Positions 35,914 to 45,145 are shown, numbered from the stretch's first letter. The stretch is DNA of 64,000 nt from Herbaspirillum sp. CF444 (GCF_000282135.1 NZ_AKJW01000057.1:56805-120804); one strand, 5' to 3'. The notes: generated by a model from the letters alone, not told the origin. Numbers and translations: made by a program.

Positions 35914-38055
35914 TCACAACATGCCGATGCCGCTCGGCCTGGTGCATTTGGTCTTGACACGGACCGGCACGTGCACGCCGCCGCCCATCGGCATCGACAT
36001 GGCTGCGCTGTCCTCCAGCGCGGCGGCCAGCGCCGGCGGCTTGCCTGCCGTAGTCGGGGTCGCCGCGACATCGACCTTGGTTGTCGGCGTTGTCGGTGTT
36101 GTCGGCGTACCCGGCGGGAGCGCGCCCGGGGCGCCGCCTGATGTTGCCGGAGCGGGTGCCGCCGGCACAACAGGAAGCACAGGACCAACAGGCGCTCCCG
36201 GGGTGGCCGACATCGGCGGCGGCGCTTCGCTTGCCTGGGCACGCTTGGCGGCGGCCGCAGCAGCACGCTGTTCACGCGCCGTGGTTTGCGCGCGGTCGGT
36301 CGTCTTTGACATGGCGTTGGCGGCGACACCGTCGGTGCCGGTAATGCGCGGCGTGATCAGGAACAGGCGTTCGCGGGTGCTGGTCGATTGCGATTCGCTG
36401 CGGAACAGGCCTCCCACCAAGGGGATATCGCCCAGCACCGGCACCTTCTGCTTGTTCTTGGTCAACGACTCGGCGCGATAGCCACCGATCATCAGGGTCT
36501 GCTGCATGTCGATGATCGCCTGGGTGCTGATGGTCGAACGGGTAACGCTGGCGGCGATGGTGCCGGTGTTGGTGTTCGAACCGGACGATGAATTGCTGCC
36601 ATCCGAACTGTCGAGCGAGCCATCCTCGATGTCCACCTCCAGCCGTACGCGCGTCTGGCCGTTTTCGTGGATGATGCGCGGAATCACACGCAGCATGGTG
36701 CCGGCGGTGATGTCGGACATGTCAGCCACGCGTTCGCCGATCAGCGAGACATACGCGCTGCGACTGAGGTCGAGCACGGCCGCCACGTTGTCCAGGGTCA
36801 GCACCGTTGGCGTGGCCAGCACATGCGCTTCGCCGTTGGATTCCATGGCCTTGAGGCGGGCATAGAAACGCGCGGCGTTGCTGATCAGCAGGGTCGCTCC
36901 CGGCAGCGGCAAGGTGGTGCCGCTGGACGTGGTCATGGTGCTGTTGATGGTGCTGTTCACCGCTCCGGCACGCACGCCCCACTCCACGCCCATGTCGGAA
37001 AGTTTGCTGCGATCGATGTCGACGATCAGCGCCTCGATTTCAATTTGTTGCGGCTGGATGTCCAACTGCTCGATCAGCGACGCATACATCGGTTTCTTGT
37101 TGATGTTGTCATAGATCATGATGGCGTTGAGCGTCGGATCCGCCTCGATACGCGGACGGCCGTCGTCGTCACCACCACTGCCGGAGCGCCGACTGTCGCC
37201 GCCGCCGTCGCCGCCACCGCCGCCGCCCTGAGTCAATGCATTCTTGCCGTTGGCGCCAGGCGCGGCAAACAGCGGCAGGAAGCGCTCGTCGGCGTTCTGG
37301 CGATCACTGGAGCGTTCGTTCCTCGGCAGACGCGAACGCTTTCTGCTGTCGGCGTCATAATTCGCTCCCGGCGCCGTCACCTTTTCCGACGAATGCGGCC
37401 CGAACAACAGATTGCTGAGGATGGTCTTGATGCCGGGGATGGTCTCGCTCTTGCCGCGCGAGTTGATCACGCGATCCATGGCGGTCGCGTATTTCAGGCG
37501 GAACAGCATGATCTGCTTGCCCTTGCGCAGCTCCTTCTTCTCCTCCGGCAGCAGGATCCCGCGCGCCAGTTCGACATAGCTGCGCGGGCCGCTGACGATG
37601 ACCACGCCTTCGTCGGGCAACTCGCCCCAACCGAAGCGATCATCGAACAGGCCCAGGCCGATCAGCGCCGATTTGGCGTCCTGCACGGCATCCTCGCCGA
37701 TGTCCATGCGCGCCGAGGTATTGTCATTGGCCGGCACCACATAGAGCGTTTCGTTATAGACGAACCAGCGGAACTTGTAGGTGCCGGCCAGACGGTTGAG
37801 AAATTCGATACCGTTGTCGGCCTTGAGCCGGCCCTTGACGATGCGGTCGCTCTCGGCGCTCATTTGCAATCGCACGCCGTAGGTGCGGCTGAATTCTTCG
37901 GCCACGCTGCGCAAGGTCATGCCGTTGGCGTTGATGGAAAAGCCGGTGTCCTTCCATGCCGCCGGCACCGCTGCATGCAAGGTGGTGCCCCACAGCAGCA
38001 GCACCACCAGCAGGCATCCCATGCACCACGACTTGAGAAGCTCAGGGAGTTTCAT
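35914..38055 (-). CDS. sctC: T3SS outer-membrane secretin SctC
   Basis: Forms the outer-membrane ring of the injectisome. The protein has 713 residues, with a signal peptide (hydrophobic core about 12-24, cleavage near TLHA), N0/N1 domains, a spacer with a Gly/Asp-rich loop (GGGGGGDGGGD), then the secretin core (VLATPTVLTLDNVAAV, VPVLGDIPLVGGLF, ERLFLITPRI). The tail is unusually long, Ala/Pro-rich and low in complexity (about 610-690), with a basic end (VRVKTKCTRPS). Start 38055 (MKLPELLK) gives the signal peptide directly. It ends the sctI operon. Confidence 0.93.
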   Translation of the reverse strand: MKLPELLKSWCMGCLLVVLLLWGTTLHAAVPAAWKDTGFSINANGMTLRSVAEEFSRTYGVRLQMSAESDRIVKGRLKADNGIEFLNRLAGTYKFRWFVYNETLYVVPANDNTSARMDIGEDAVQDAKSALIGLGLFDDRFGWGELPDEGVVIVSGPRSYVELARGILLPEEKKELRKGKQIMLFRLKYATAMDRVINSRGKSETIPGIKTILSNLLFGPHSSEKVTAPGANYDADSRKRSRLPRNERSSDRQNADERFLPLFAAPGANGKNALTQGGGGGGDGGGDSRRSGSGGDDDGRPRIEADPTLNAIMIYDNINKKPMYASLIEQLDIQPQQIEIEALIVDIDRSKLSDMGVEWGVRAGAVNSTINSTMTTSSGTTLPLPGATLLISNAARFYARLKAMESNGEAHVLATPTVLTLDNVAAVLDLSRSAYVSLIGERVADMSDITAGTMLRVIPRIIHENGQTRVRLEVDIEDGSLDSSDGSNSSSGSNTNTGTIAASVTRSTISTQAIIDMQQTLMIGGYRAESLTKNKQKVPVLGDIPLVGGLFRSESQSTSTRERLFLITPRITGTDGVAANAMSKTTDRAQTTAREQRAAAAAAKRAQASEAPPPMSATPGAPVGPVLPVVPAAPAPATSGGAPGALPPGTPTTPTTPTTKVDVAATPTTAGKPPALAAALEDSAAMSMPMGGGVHVPVRVKTKCTRPSGIGML

Positions 38056-38056
38056 C

Positions 38057-38464
38057 TTATTCCTCGGAAAAGAGTTGGCGCACGCGCGCTTCATTACGAT
38101 TGCGGTTGTCATCCCGGGCCGGACCGCTGTAGGCCATGGCGGCGCGCCACATGGCCGTCTGGTTCAGCAGCTCTTCAAGCGCCTCGGACACGTCGCTCCA
38201 GGATTCGACATGCGGCAGCCAGCGCGACAGCGTGAGATGATTTCCCTCGCCGGAGACACCCAGCCCGGCGTCAAAACTGAGCGCACTCTGAAAGCCGGTG
38301 CGCAAGGCGTCGCTCATCGTCTGGTCGGTGCAGGAATTGGCCAGATAGACGCCCAGTTCGGCGCCATGCGGATGCACGTTCAGGAATACCGATTCGCCGT
38401 CGATCTCAACTACTTCGTCGAGCGGCAGCTCTTGCAGCCACTGCTCCAGGGAGTTGTTCGCCAT
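38057..38464 (-). CDS. HrpG-like small T3SS chaperone-type protein
   Basis: A 135-residue acidic protein with the beta-alpha pattern of class I chaperones (VVEIDGESVFLNVHPHGAELGVYLAN, then NHLTLSRWLPHVESWSDVSEALEELLNQ). It sits directly before sctC, one base from its start, the position of hrpG in P. syringae, whose product resembles CesT chaperones and binds the HrpV anti-activator. No hrpV was found here, so the partner is unknown. Confidence 0.6.
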   Translation of the reverse strand: MANNSLEQWLQELPLDEVVEIDGESVFLNVHPHGAELGVYLANSCTDQTMSDALRTGFQSALSFDAGLGVSGEGNHLTLSRWLPHVESWSDVSEALEELLNQTAMWRAAMAYSGPARDDNRNRNEARVRQLFSEE

Positions 38465-38468
38465 GGCC

Positions 38469-38699
38469 TTACTTGGATTCGTTCAGGACGGTCTTGAGGG
38501 GTTTTTGCAGCAGGTTGAATTGCGCCGTCATGGCGGTGCGAGTGACCGATTGCTTTTGCAGCAGATCGACAAACTGTGCCGGGTCCGGCATCTCGCCATC
38601 GGCCTGGCGACGGTTGAAGTCATTGAGCTGGTTGCCGATGTCGTCGAACTTCTGGTTCAGGTGGCGCAAGTTCTGCAATACCGGATTCTGATTGCTCAT
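38469..38699 (-). CDS. SctF/HrpF-like small T3SS protein, candidate needle or needle-chaperone
   Basis: A 76-residue helical protein with a helix-turn-helix layout: a first helix to about 34, a turn with MPDP, and a second helix to the end. This is the shape of needle subunits (PDNPALL turn in YscF). Its position between sctL and the hrpG-like gene is that of hrpF in P. syringae, whose small product interacts with other Hrp components. The two interpretations cannot be separated by reading. Confidence 0.5.
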   Translation of the reverse strand: MSNQNPVLQNLRHLNQKFDDIGNQLNDFNRRQADGEMPDPAQFVDLLQKQSVTRTAMTAQFNLLQKPLKTVLNESK

Positions 38700-38799
38700 G
38701 GTGGTTCTCCTTGCTGTACGGTGAAAGACCGGGGGGATGTTGCTGTCATCGATAAGTGACGCGACAACGCCGACAGTTCGGCGACGGAAGGCTCAACAT

Positions 38800-39441
38800 T
38801 TATGACAGTCCTGATTCTTCCCCGGGCTGTCCCGCCGGTGCAGCCCGGGCCACGATGACCTGGCCGGCGTCGCCCAATGCGGCGCGCAGTGCGTCGACGG
38901 CAAGATTGAATTCCGCGCGCCATTCGCCGCTGGCGGCTTCCAGCCGGCAAGTGCCGGGCGCGAGCCTGGGATCAGGCTTTAACTCCCAGGCGCTCTGCGG
39001 CACCAGCGCCAGGTCGTCGGGATGCACGGACAGGGCCGGCGTCGTCAACTTGGCGGGCGCTTCCTGCACTACCCGTCGGAACGCCGCCTCGATCCTTTCG
39101 CGCGGCGTCAGCTCCAGCACCAGCCGGTCGAAGGTTTCCTGCGCCAGCGCCACCACCAGCGCATCGACCTGCTCGATCAAGAGGTGTTGCGCCTGCTGCA
39201 AGGCCTGCAACAGGCCGGTGGCGCGCCGCGCCACTTCTTCCTGCTCCTGTCGCACGGCGTCCTGCGCCTGCCGTTGCGCCGCGGCCTGTACCGCCTGGGC
39301 TTGCGCGCTCGCCTCCTGCATCGTCAGGGCTGCAGCAAGGGTGGCCTCGGTCGCCACCCGCAATGACGCAACACGCAGCACGCCATGAGCCGGCCGCAAT
39401 TTGTCCGGTACCGCAATCGTCTCGATGCAAAAATCGTTCAT
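38800..39441 (-). CDS. sctL: T3SS ATPase stator SctL
   Basis: A 213-residue protein of the SctL/FliH type that regulates the SctN ATPase and links it to the sorting platform. It has a long Ala/Gln-rich coiled coil (about 45-110) and a C-terminal domain with the YscL/FliH pattern (ELTPRERIEAAFRRVV, VHPDDLALVP, LEAASGEWRAEF). ATG 39441 has GAGG at good distance; ATG 39447 is also possible. It overlaps nothing and follows sctK. Confidence 0.82.
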   Translation of the reverse strand: MNDFCIETIAVPDKLRPAHGVLRVASLRVATEATLAAALTMQEASAQAQAVQAAAQRQAQDAVRQEQEEVARRATGLLQALQQAQHLLIEQVDALVVALAQETFDRLVLELTPRERIEAAFRRVVQEAPAKLTTPALSVHPDDLALVPQSAWELKPDPRLAPGTCRLEAASGEWRAEFNLAVDALRAALGDAGQVIVARAAPAGQPGEESGLS

Positions 39442-39485
39442 CTTCATCCTCAATGGCTGCTGTGGTCCTGCTTCTGTGGTCCTGC

Positions 39486-40103
39486 TTACCCTGCCCCCGC
39501 TCGCACCCGTTCGAGGCAAATCTTCCAGCAACGCTGGACGCGCAGATTGGCGGCGTCCGACTCGACCGCGCCGGCGGCCAGAGCCTGCCGCACCGACTGC
39601 CCCAGCGCCTGCGCCTGATGCGTCGGCAACAGCAGCGCCAGACGCGACCACATGCCGGGAAAGCGTCGCTCCAGGCGCAACGCCAGTTCTGCCAGTCCTT
39701 GTTCTTCCGCGCCCGCATCCGGCCCCAGCACCACGCCGGCCGGCGCCAGCGGCTGCGCCATGGCCACGCTCATGCACCAGCGTTGCTGCGCGCGCGGCAG
39801 CTGCGCCAGGATGGCCTGGCTGACCTTGCCATGCGTGCGGGCGGCAAACAGGCCGCCGAACAAGGCGGCGCAACGACGTAATTCCTGCGGTCGCTGCAAC
39901 GCGGCGATATGCCAGGCGGCGTCGAACCGGGATGGAAAATCGGCCGCCACGCCCGCCTTGGCGCACCACGAACGATAGCCGTCGCGCTGTGCCAGCATGC
40001 CGTCCGCCAGCGCCAACGCGTGAGCGTCAAGATAGTTCCAGGGTGCAAACCACCAGTCGAGGAAAGTCGGCGCCAACGGCGCCGCAGACGATGAGGTCGC
40101 CAT
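39486..40103 (-). CDS. sctK: T3SS sorting-platform adaptor SctK
   Basis: A 205-residue protein in the sctJ-sctK-sctL order, equivalent to HrpD of P. syringae and YscK. SctK proteins are weakly conserved; the call rests mainly on position, length, and the Trp-rich N-terminus (FLDWWFAPWNYLDAH) typical of the family. It connects SctD rings to the SctQ cytoplasmic complex. Confidence 0.7.
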   Translation of the reverse strand: MATSSSAAPLAPTFLDWWFAPWNYLDAHALALADGMLAQRDGYRSWCAKAGVAADFPSRFDAAWHIAALQRPQELRRCAALFGGLFAARTHGKVSQAILAQLPRAQQRWCMSVAMAQPLAPAGVVLGPDAGAEEQGLAELALRLERRFPGMWSRLALLLPTHQAQALGQSVRQALAAGAVESDAANLRVQRCWKICLERVRAGAG

Positions 40104-40108
40104 GCTCG

Positions 40109-40972
40109 TTACGATTTCGCTTCACGCAGCGGCGCCGCCGAGGCATCCGGCGCGGCCGCTGCCTGGCCGGCGGCGGCACTGCGTTTGGCGGCCCGACGCA
40201 TGGCCAGTTGCAGCACCATGCGCGCCACCCGTGGATTCCGCAGGGCCTGGCGGAATCCCACGTAGCCTGCGCCCGACAACGCCAGCAATGTCATCACGAT
40301 CAGGGTAAACATCAGGCCGCTGGCCGATGTGGCCGCGACCGTGAACGGTCCCACCGTGGTCCATTCGATGCCCGGTGGCGGTGCCTCTCCCGGCATCATC
40401 ACCACCGACACCTTGTTGCGGCCGTCGTCGCCCGACAGGCCGGGAATCGCCGACGCCACCAACCGGCGCACACGCGGCGTGACGGTGTCTTCGTCGAGCG
40501 GCGGATGGTATTTGATGAACACCGCCGCCGACGACGGCTGGATCGGCTCGCCCGGTGCGATGCGCTCCGGCAGCACCACGTGCACGCGCGCGGCCACCAC
40601 GTTGTCGAACTGTTGCAGGGTCGATTCCAGTTCTTCCGACAAGCCGTGGATATAGCGGATACGCTCTTCCATCGGTGTCGAGATCATGCCCTGCTTCTTG
40701 AACACCTCGCCCAGGTTGGACAGGTTGCGACGCGGCAGGCCGGCGATGTTGAGCGCCTCGGTGGCGCGCGACAGGTCCGGCTCGCGCACCGACAGCACGA
40801 CGCCTTCCTTGGTTTTCTGTTTGTCGACCTCGATGCCCTTGCGGTTGAGCACCAGCACGATTTCATTGGCGTCGACGTCGGTCAGGCCGGCCTGCAACAC
40901 AACCATCTTGGTGCAGGCCGCCAGCAATAGCGACGCCACGAGGAATGCTCCCCAATTGAACAGTTTTTTCAT
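40109..40972 (-). CDS. sctJ: T3SS inner-membrane ring lipoprotein SctJ
   Basis: A 287-residue ring-forming lipoprotein. The signal peptide ends in LLAA-C20. Two ring-building motifs follow (NEIVLVLNRKGIEV and VAARVHVVLPERIAPGEPIQPSSAAVFIKY). A C-terminal membrane helix lies at about 228-250 with a basic Ala-rich cytoplasmic tail. Strongly family-typical. Confidence 0.95.
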   Translation of the reverse strand: MKKLFNWGAFLVASLLLAACTKMVVLQAGLTDVDANEIVLVLNRKGIEVDKQKTKEGVVLSVREPDLSRATEALNIAGLPRRNLSNLGEVFKKQGMISTPMEERIRYIHGLSEELESTLQQFDNVVAARVHVVLPERIAPGEPIQPSSAAVFIKYHPPLDEDTVTPRVRRLVASAIPGLSGDDGRNKVSVVMMPGEAPPPGIEWTTVGPFTVAATSASGLMFTLIVMTLLALSGAGYVGFRQALRNPRVARMVLQLAMRRAAKRSAAAGQAAAAPDASAAPLREAKS

Positions 40973-41067
40973 TTTTTCACGGACGCGGATACCGACCCAG
41001 GGGCCGGACTGGATGACGATAAGGGCATGGAATCCGCCGCAATGACCGCGACGGATTCCCCGGAAAC

Positions 41068-41472
41068 TTACTGCAGCTTGGTCAGCGAATCGACGGACGA
41101 CGCCGCTTTCGATACCGTCTTGGAAATGGTCTGCACGCGCAACTGATAGTCGTTGAGCGCCATCATGGCCTTCATCAGTTGCAGCGAGTCGCCGGTGCGG
41201 GTGGCCTGCTCCAGCAGTTTGGAGACGTACTGCTGGTCTTGCTTGACCTGTGACGCCAGGTTGGTGGCGCGACCGGCGATGGCGCTGCCGAGCGAATGGC
41301 TGTCCGGTTTGATGGCCGGGATTTTTTGCTGCATCTGGCGTTCCAGCGCAGCGCGAAACTGAGTAGTGTCGCCACCGTCGACTGCGTGTATTTCAAGTGA
41401 GAATTGCGTCTTTTGTTCGGCGCCGCGCGAAGAGATTCCAGAGACCGCTGCTACCTGTGATGTTGCATCCAT
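41068..41472 (-). CDS. sctI: T3SS inner rod protein SctI
   Basis: A 134-residue protein with a disordered N-terminus and a C-terminal helical hairpin ending MKAMMALNDYQLRVQTISKTVSKAASSVDSLTKLQ-type sequence (QLMKAMMALNDYQL and ISKTVSKAAS seen). It forms the inner rod linking export apparatus and needle. It is the first gene of the second T3SS operon, 109 bases after an hrp box. The position matches hrpB of P. syringae; genes for an Hrp pilin (hrpA) and harpin (hrpZ), which precede hrpB there, are not seen. Confidence 0.82.
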   Translation of the reverse strand: MDATSQVAAVSGISSRGAEQKTQFSLEIHAVDGGDTTQFRAALERQMQQKIPAIKPDSHSLGSAIAGRATNLASQVKQDQQYVSKLLEQATRTGDSLQLMKAMMALNDYQLRVQTISKTVSKAASSVDSLTKLQ

Positions 41473-41580
41473 GTTTTCCGGCTCCACGAAATACGTTAAG
41501 AGGCTGTTGCAAAATGCCGCTGAAAGTGCAGCAAGTCACGGACCGGTTGCACCAGTCGCGTTTCCTGCATGTCCTGTTAG

Positions 41581-41606
41581 GTGGTTGCCGCAAGGCGCCG
41601 GGTTCC
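41581..41606 (-). promoter_or_regulatory. hrp box before sctI operon
   Basis: On the minus strand: GGAACC, 16 bases, CCACCTA, a full match to the HrpL consensus. It is 109 bases upstream of the sctI start and lies in the spacer and tail of the preceding gene. Confidence 0.88.
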
Positions 41607-41622
41607 ACCTGATAGGCAAGGA

Positions 41623-42237
41623 TCACAACGGTTCGTAGCGATTGCCGCAATATTCACCGCCGCAACCGAGTTCGGACGACGGATCGCAAAAACCGGCCTT
41701 GCCGCAACGACGCTGGCATTGCGCGCGCGACGTCGGACGCAACGGCGGCAACGACGTGCGCGCCGGCCGCAACGGCAGCGGCGGATAAATCACCAGGGAC
41801 GACTTCAGCGCCAGGTGATGGGCGCGATCCCCGCTGCCGATGATGGTTTCATCGGCACGCTCGTCGGCGCCGTCGAGCAGCAGGTCGAGGCCGCCAAATG
41901 CGCCGCCGGCACCGTCCATGCCGCCATGGCTGCTGGCGTGCACCGTAGCGCCGCTACTGCTTCCGCCGGCGCTGCTGCCGATACTGCCGGCGCCGCCGTC
42001 AGCCGGTGCCCCGCCCGGCATGCCCAGGACCTCGACGCCGATCACCGCGTCCATCGGCGCCACGCCTTCCACTTCGGGCTCGGCGCCGGCGGCGGGGTCG
42101 CTTGCCTGTTGCGCCTGCACGCGCGCAACGTGGACGCGTCGCTCGGCCTCTTGCGTGGCCTGGCGCGCACGCCCACGGGCGGCGTTGTCGAGCGTGCCGT
42201 CCTGGTCGCTGCGGGCTTGCAATTCGGGGGACTTCAC
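41623..42237 (-). CDS. Unknown protein with Cys-rich C-terminus, downstream of sctU
   Basis: A 204-residue protein that I do not recognise. The GTG start at 42237 has GGAG nine bases upstream, directly after the sctU stop; no ATG is available. The N-terminal half is charged and Gln/Ala-rich (possible coiled coil at about 20-50). A Gly/Ser-rich stretch spans about 100-135. The last 40 residues hold five cysteines in the order C-x3-C-x5-C-x7-C-x4-C. T3SS proteins are usually cysteine-poor, so this tail is odd. Position between sctU and sctI recalls where hrpA/hrpZ genes might lie, but no similarity is visible. Confidence 0.6.
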   Translation of the reverse strand: MKSPELQARSDQDGTLDNAARGRARQATQEAERRVHVARVQAQQASDPAAGAEPEVEGVAPMDAVIGVEVLGMPGGAPADGGAGSIGSSAGGSSSGATVHASSHGGMDGAGGAFGGLDLLLDGADERADETIIGSGDRAHHLALKSSLVIYPPLPLRPARTSLPPLRPTSRAQCQRRCGKAGFCDPSSELGCGGEYCGNRYEPL

Positions 42238-42254
42238 TGGCCTTGTCTCCTTTT

Positions 42255-43367
42255 TTACGCGCGCGGCTGCTCGCTTTGCGGCGGCTCGCCGAAGCTCTCC
42301 AACTCCACTTCCTTGTCGAGCTGCTGCGTGCTCACCAGTTCCTGCACCACCGCGTACACCTGCGCCACCGCTTCGTAACTGGAGCGCGGCACCACCGTAT
42401 CGGGACGGCAGGTGGCATACAAGGTGCGCGCCAGCCAGACATGGCGGATCACCGGAATGCCGCATTCACGGGCGCGCCGGATCATCGCCTGGGCCACGTC
42501 GTCCTTGCCCTTGGCCAGCACCAGCGGCACCATCTGTTCGGCGGCGTCGTAGAACATCGCCACCGCGAAGTGGGTCGGATTGACCACCACGGCATTGGCG
42601 TCCTCGGTCTTGGCAACCGGACTCTCGTTGGCCCATTGCCGCGCCAGCCGCTTGCGCTGCCCCTTGATCATGGGGTCGCCTTCGGACTCCTTGTGTTCGC
42701 GCTTGATTTCTTCCTGGTCCATCATCAGTTCTTTTTTGTGGAAGTACTTCTGCACCGCGAAGTCGATCACGCCAAGGCACAGGCACACCACCACGATCAC
42801 GTGGAATATGCCTTTCAGCAATTCAATGAAACCCTGGTAGATGTCTTTGGGTTCACCGCTCGAGAGCGAAACGATGCTCGGCAAATGACTGCGCACCAGC
42901 ATGAATACGATGCCGCCGATCAGTATCGCCTTGCCCACCGTGATCAACAGTTCGATCAGCTTCTTCTTGGAAAAAAGCTGTTTGATGCCATTGGCCGGAT
43001 TGAGCTTGTCGAGCTTCGGCTCCAACGCCTCGGTCGCCACCAGCACGCCGAACTGGCCCCAGTGGGCCGCCACCGATACCAGCACGCACACCAGGAAGCA
43101 GGTAAAGAACACGATCAGCAGAAAGATGCCGACCGAGGTCAGCATCTGCATCATGGCGGGCGCGAAATCGCGGTTGACGTCGAGGATGCTGGTTTCGATC
43201 AGGTTGACGATGACCCCGCGCCACAACGATTCCGTGGTCAAGGCGATTTCCGCCATGGCCACCAGCGTGGCCAGCTTGGCCAGGTCGCGGCTGACGGCGA
43301 TCTGGCCCTTGTCCCTGGCGTCGTCGATCTTTTTGTCGGTGGGTTCTTCGTTCTTGTCGTCGCTCAC
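42255..43367 (-). CDS. sctU: T3SS export switch protein SctU
   Basis: Inner-membrane export-apparatus protein that autocleaves to switch substrate class. The protein has 370 residues with four membrane helices (about 33-60, 80-105, 140-160, 185-205) and the cytoplasmic domain carrying the NPTH autocleavage motif at 263-266. The start is GTG at 43367, overlapping the sctT stop as GTGA. Confidence 0.96.
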   Translation of the reverse strand: MSDDKNEEPTDKKIDDARDKGQIAVSRDLAKLATLVAMAEIALTTESLWRGVIVNLIETSILDVNRDFAPAMMQMLTSVGIFLLIVFFTCFLVCVLVSVAAHWGQFGVLVATEALEPKLDKLNPANGIKQLFSKKKLIELLITVGKAILIGGIVFMLVRSHLPSIVSLSSGEPKDIYQGFIELLKGIFHVIVVVCLCLGVIDFAVQKYFHKKELMMDQEEIKREHKESEGDPMIKGQRKRLARQWANESPVAKTEDANAVVVNPTHFAVAMFYDAAEQMVPLVLAKGKDDVAQAMIRRARECGIPVIRHVWLARTLYATCRPDTVVPRSSYEAVAQVYAVVQELVSTQQLDKEVELESFGEPPQSEQPRA

Positions 43368-44155
43368 TTGTGCACCTCGATCAGGCTGGCCGCCAAGTCG
43401 AGCAGGTGCGCAAAGTCGCCCGCCACATAATGTGAAAACGTCGCCCAGTAGGCCAGCAGGATCAACAGCCCGGTCAGGCTCTTGATCGGCGCCGACGCAA
43501 ACGACACCTGCAGGTTGGAGGCAAACACGCCGATGATGGCGAAGCCGAACTCGATGAGGATCAGCGGAATGATCACCGGTGCGCCGTACACCACGATATA
43601 CCAGAGCAACTCGCCAAAGCGCTTGAGCAGGATGTCGAAATGGCCGGGCTCGAATGGCGGCATCAATTCAAACGCCGGCCACACGCCGTAGCTTTCGATG
43701 AGGATGCGCGCCAGCGCCGAGAACAAGCCCGCCTGCACCATCACCACCACCACCGCCTGGATCAGCATGGCGCCGATGGCGCTGGCGTCGCGGTCGACGC
43801 TGGCGTTGTTGGCCTGGATCTGGATCGGCGAGCGCTGGGTGTCGAAGATCGAGCCGATCGACTGCACCACCCACAGCGGAATCGACATGAGCACCCCGAA
43901 CATCAGGCCGATCATCGCTTCCTTGAAGGCCAGCATGCCGGAAAACAAAAAGTCCGGCGAATTCGTCTGCACGAAATAATAGGTTGGCAAGGCGGCCGGC
44001 AAGGCAATCGCCATGGCGGCCGAGTTCTTGGCCATGCCGGTCAGCACGTTCAGGCCGAAGCCCGGCAGGATCGCCAGGCAAACCAGTACACGCGGCGTCA
44101 CGATGGCCATGGTGACCAGCAACGCCTGCATGTCCATCAGCAATGAAGCATGCAT
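43364..44155 (-). CDS. sctT: T3SS export apparatus protein SctT
   Basis: A 263-residue polytopic protein of the SctT/FliR family, with at least six hydrophobic segments, including LVTMAIVTPRVLVCLAILPG near the N-terminus and FGFAIIGVFASNLQVSFAS. ATG 44155 is preferred over a TTG one codon upstream. It is coupled to sctU. Confidence 0.93.
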   Translation of the reverse strand: MHASLLMDMQALLVTMAIVTPRVLVCLAILPGFGLNVLTGMAKNSAAMAIALPAALPTYYFVQTNSPDFLFSGMLAFKEAMIGLMFGVLMSIPLWVVQSIGSIFDTQRSPIQIQANNASVDRDASAIGAMLIQAVVVVMVQAGLFSALARILIESYGVWPAFELMPPFEPGHFDILLKRFGELLWYIVVYGAPVIIPLILIEFGFAIIGVFASNLQVSFASAPIKSLTGLLILLAYWATFSHYVAGDFAHLLDLAASLIEVHK

Positions 44156-44176
44156 CAACGTGCTCCCCGGCGACCG

Positions 44177-44440
44177 TCAGCGACCGGCATCCGGCACCAT
44201 GGCCAGCGCCAGGTCGGTCAGGTGTATCAGTTCAACACCGATCCAGCGACCCATGCCGGCCAGCGTGACCGCCACCGCCACCAGTTTGACCACGTACGGC
44301 AAGGTCTGGTCCTGGATCTGCGTGACCGCCTGGATCAGCGACACCACCAGGCCGCACATGGTGGCGATCAGCAAGGGAGGCGCCGCCAACATCACTGCCA
44401 TCCATAGTCCCTGCTGGAAGAAATTGAGGGTATCCGCCAT
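44177..44440 (-). CDS. sctS: T3SS export apparatus protein SctS
   Basis: An 87-residue protein of the SctS/FliQ family with two membrane helices, the first with AVMLAAPPLLIATMCGLVVS and the loop IQAVTQIQDQTLPYVVKL, which is the most conserved part of the family. It lies between sctR and sctT. Confidence 0.95.
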   Translation of the reverse strand: MADTLNFFQQGLWMAVMLAAPPLLIATMCGLVVSLIQAVTQIQDQTLPYVVKLVAVAVTLAGMGRWIGVELIHLTDLALAMVPDAGR

Positions 44441-44485
44441 GATTTACCTTTTCCGTGAAGTGAATGCGCTGCCTGTTAACAAACC

Positions 44486-45145
44486 CTAGGCATACGACAG
44501 CGCCAGCGCGTTGAGCAGCTTGGCCCAGCCGGAGACCAGCGTGAACAGCAGCAATTTGAGCGGAATCGTGATGGTCTGCGGGCTGACCTGTTGCATGCCC
44601 AGGGCCATCAGCAGATTGGAAATCAGCAAGTCGATCACCACGAACGGAATGTAGATCAGGAAGCCGATCTCATAGCCGGTCTGCAACTCCGACACCACAA
44701 AGGCCGGGATCAGGATCAGGGCGTCGCTCTGCTGGGCGTCCCTGGCGGCCTCCTTGGGCCACAGCTTCTTGGCCGACGCCAGGAACAGCTCGCGCTGCTC
44801 GGGCTTGCTGACCTTGAGCATGAACTTGCGCAGCGGCTCGAACGATTCCTGCGCCTTGACCAGCAACGGCGTGGTGCGCGAACTGGCGGTGTTGGTCTCG
44901 AAGGTGAGCGCGTGCTTGCCGATCTCCTGTACCGTCGGCGCCATGATGAACACGCTCAGCGCCAGCGAAATGCCATAGATCGCCAGCGTCGGCGGCACCT
45001 GCTGGACGCCGACCGCGTTGCGCAACACCAGCAGCACCAGGGAAATCTTGAGGAATGACGTCGTCGTGACCACCATCAACGGCACCAGCGCCAGCATCGC
45101 CAGCAGCACCGAAAACGAGACGATGTCATATTGGTTGCTCAGCAT
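44486..45145 (-). CDS. sctR: T3SS export apparatus protein SctR
   Basis: A 219-residue SctR/FliP-family protein. Membrane helices are at the N-terminus (VLLAMLALVPLMVVTTTSFLKISLV) and in the C-terminal half (IPAFVVSELQTGYEIGFLIYIPFVVIDLLISNLLMALGMQ, in parts), with the family motif FLKISLVLLVLRNA. ATG 45145 overlaps the sctQ stop; an in-frame ATG at 45157 would add four residues. Confidence 0.95.
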   Translation of the reverse strand: MLSNQYDIVSFSVLLAMLALVPLMVVTTTSFLKISLVLLVLRNAVGVQQVPPTLAIYGISLALSVFIMAPTVQEIGKHALTFETNTASSRTTPLLVKAQESFEPLRKFMLKVSKPEQRELFLASAKKLWPKEAARDAQQSDALILIPAFVVSELQTGYEIGFLIYIPFVVIDLLISNLLMALGMQQVSPQTITIPLKLLLFTLVSGWAKLLNALALSYA

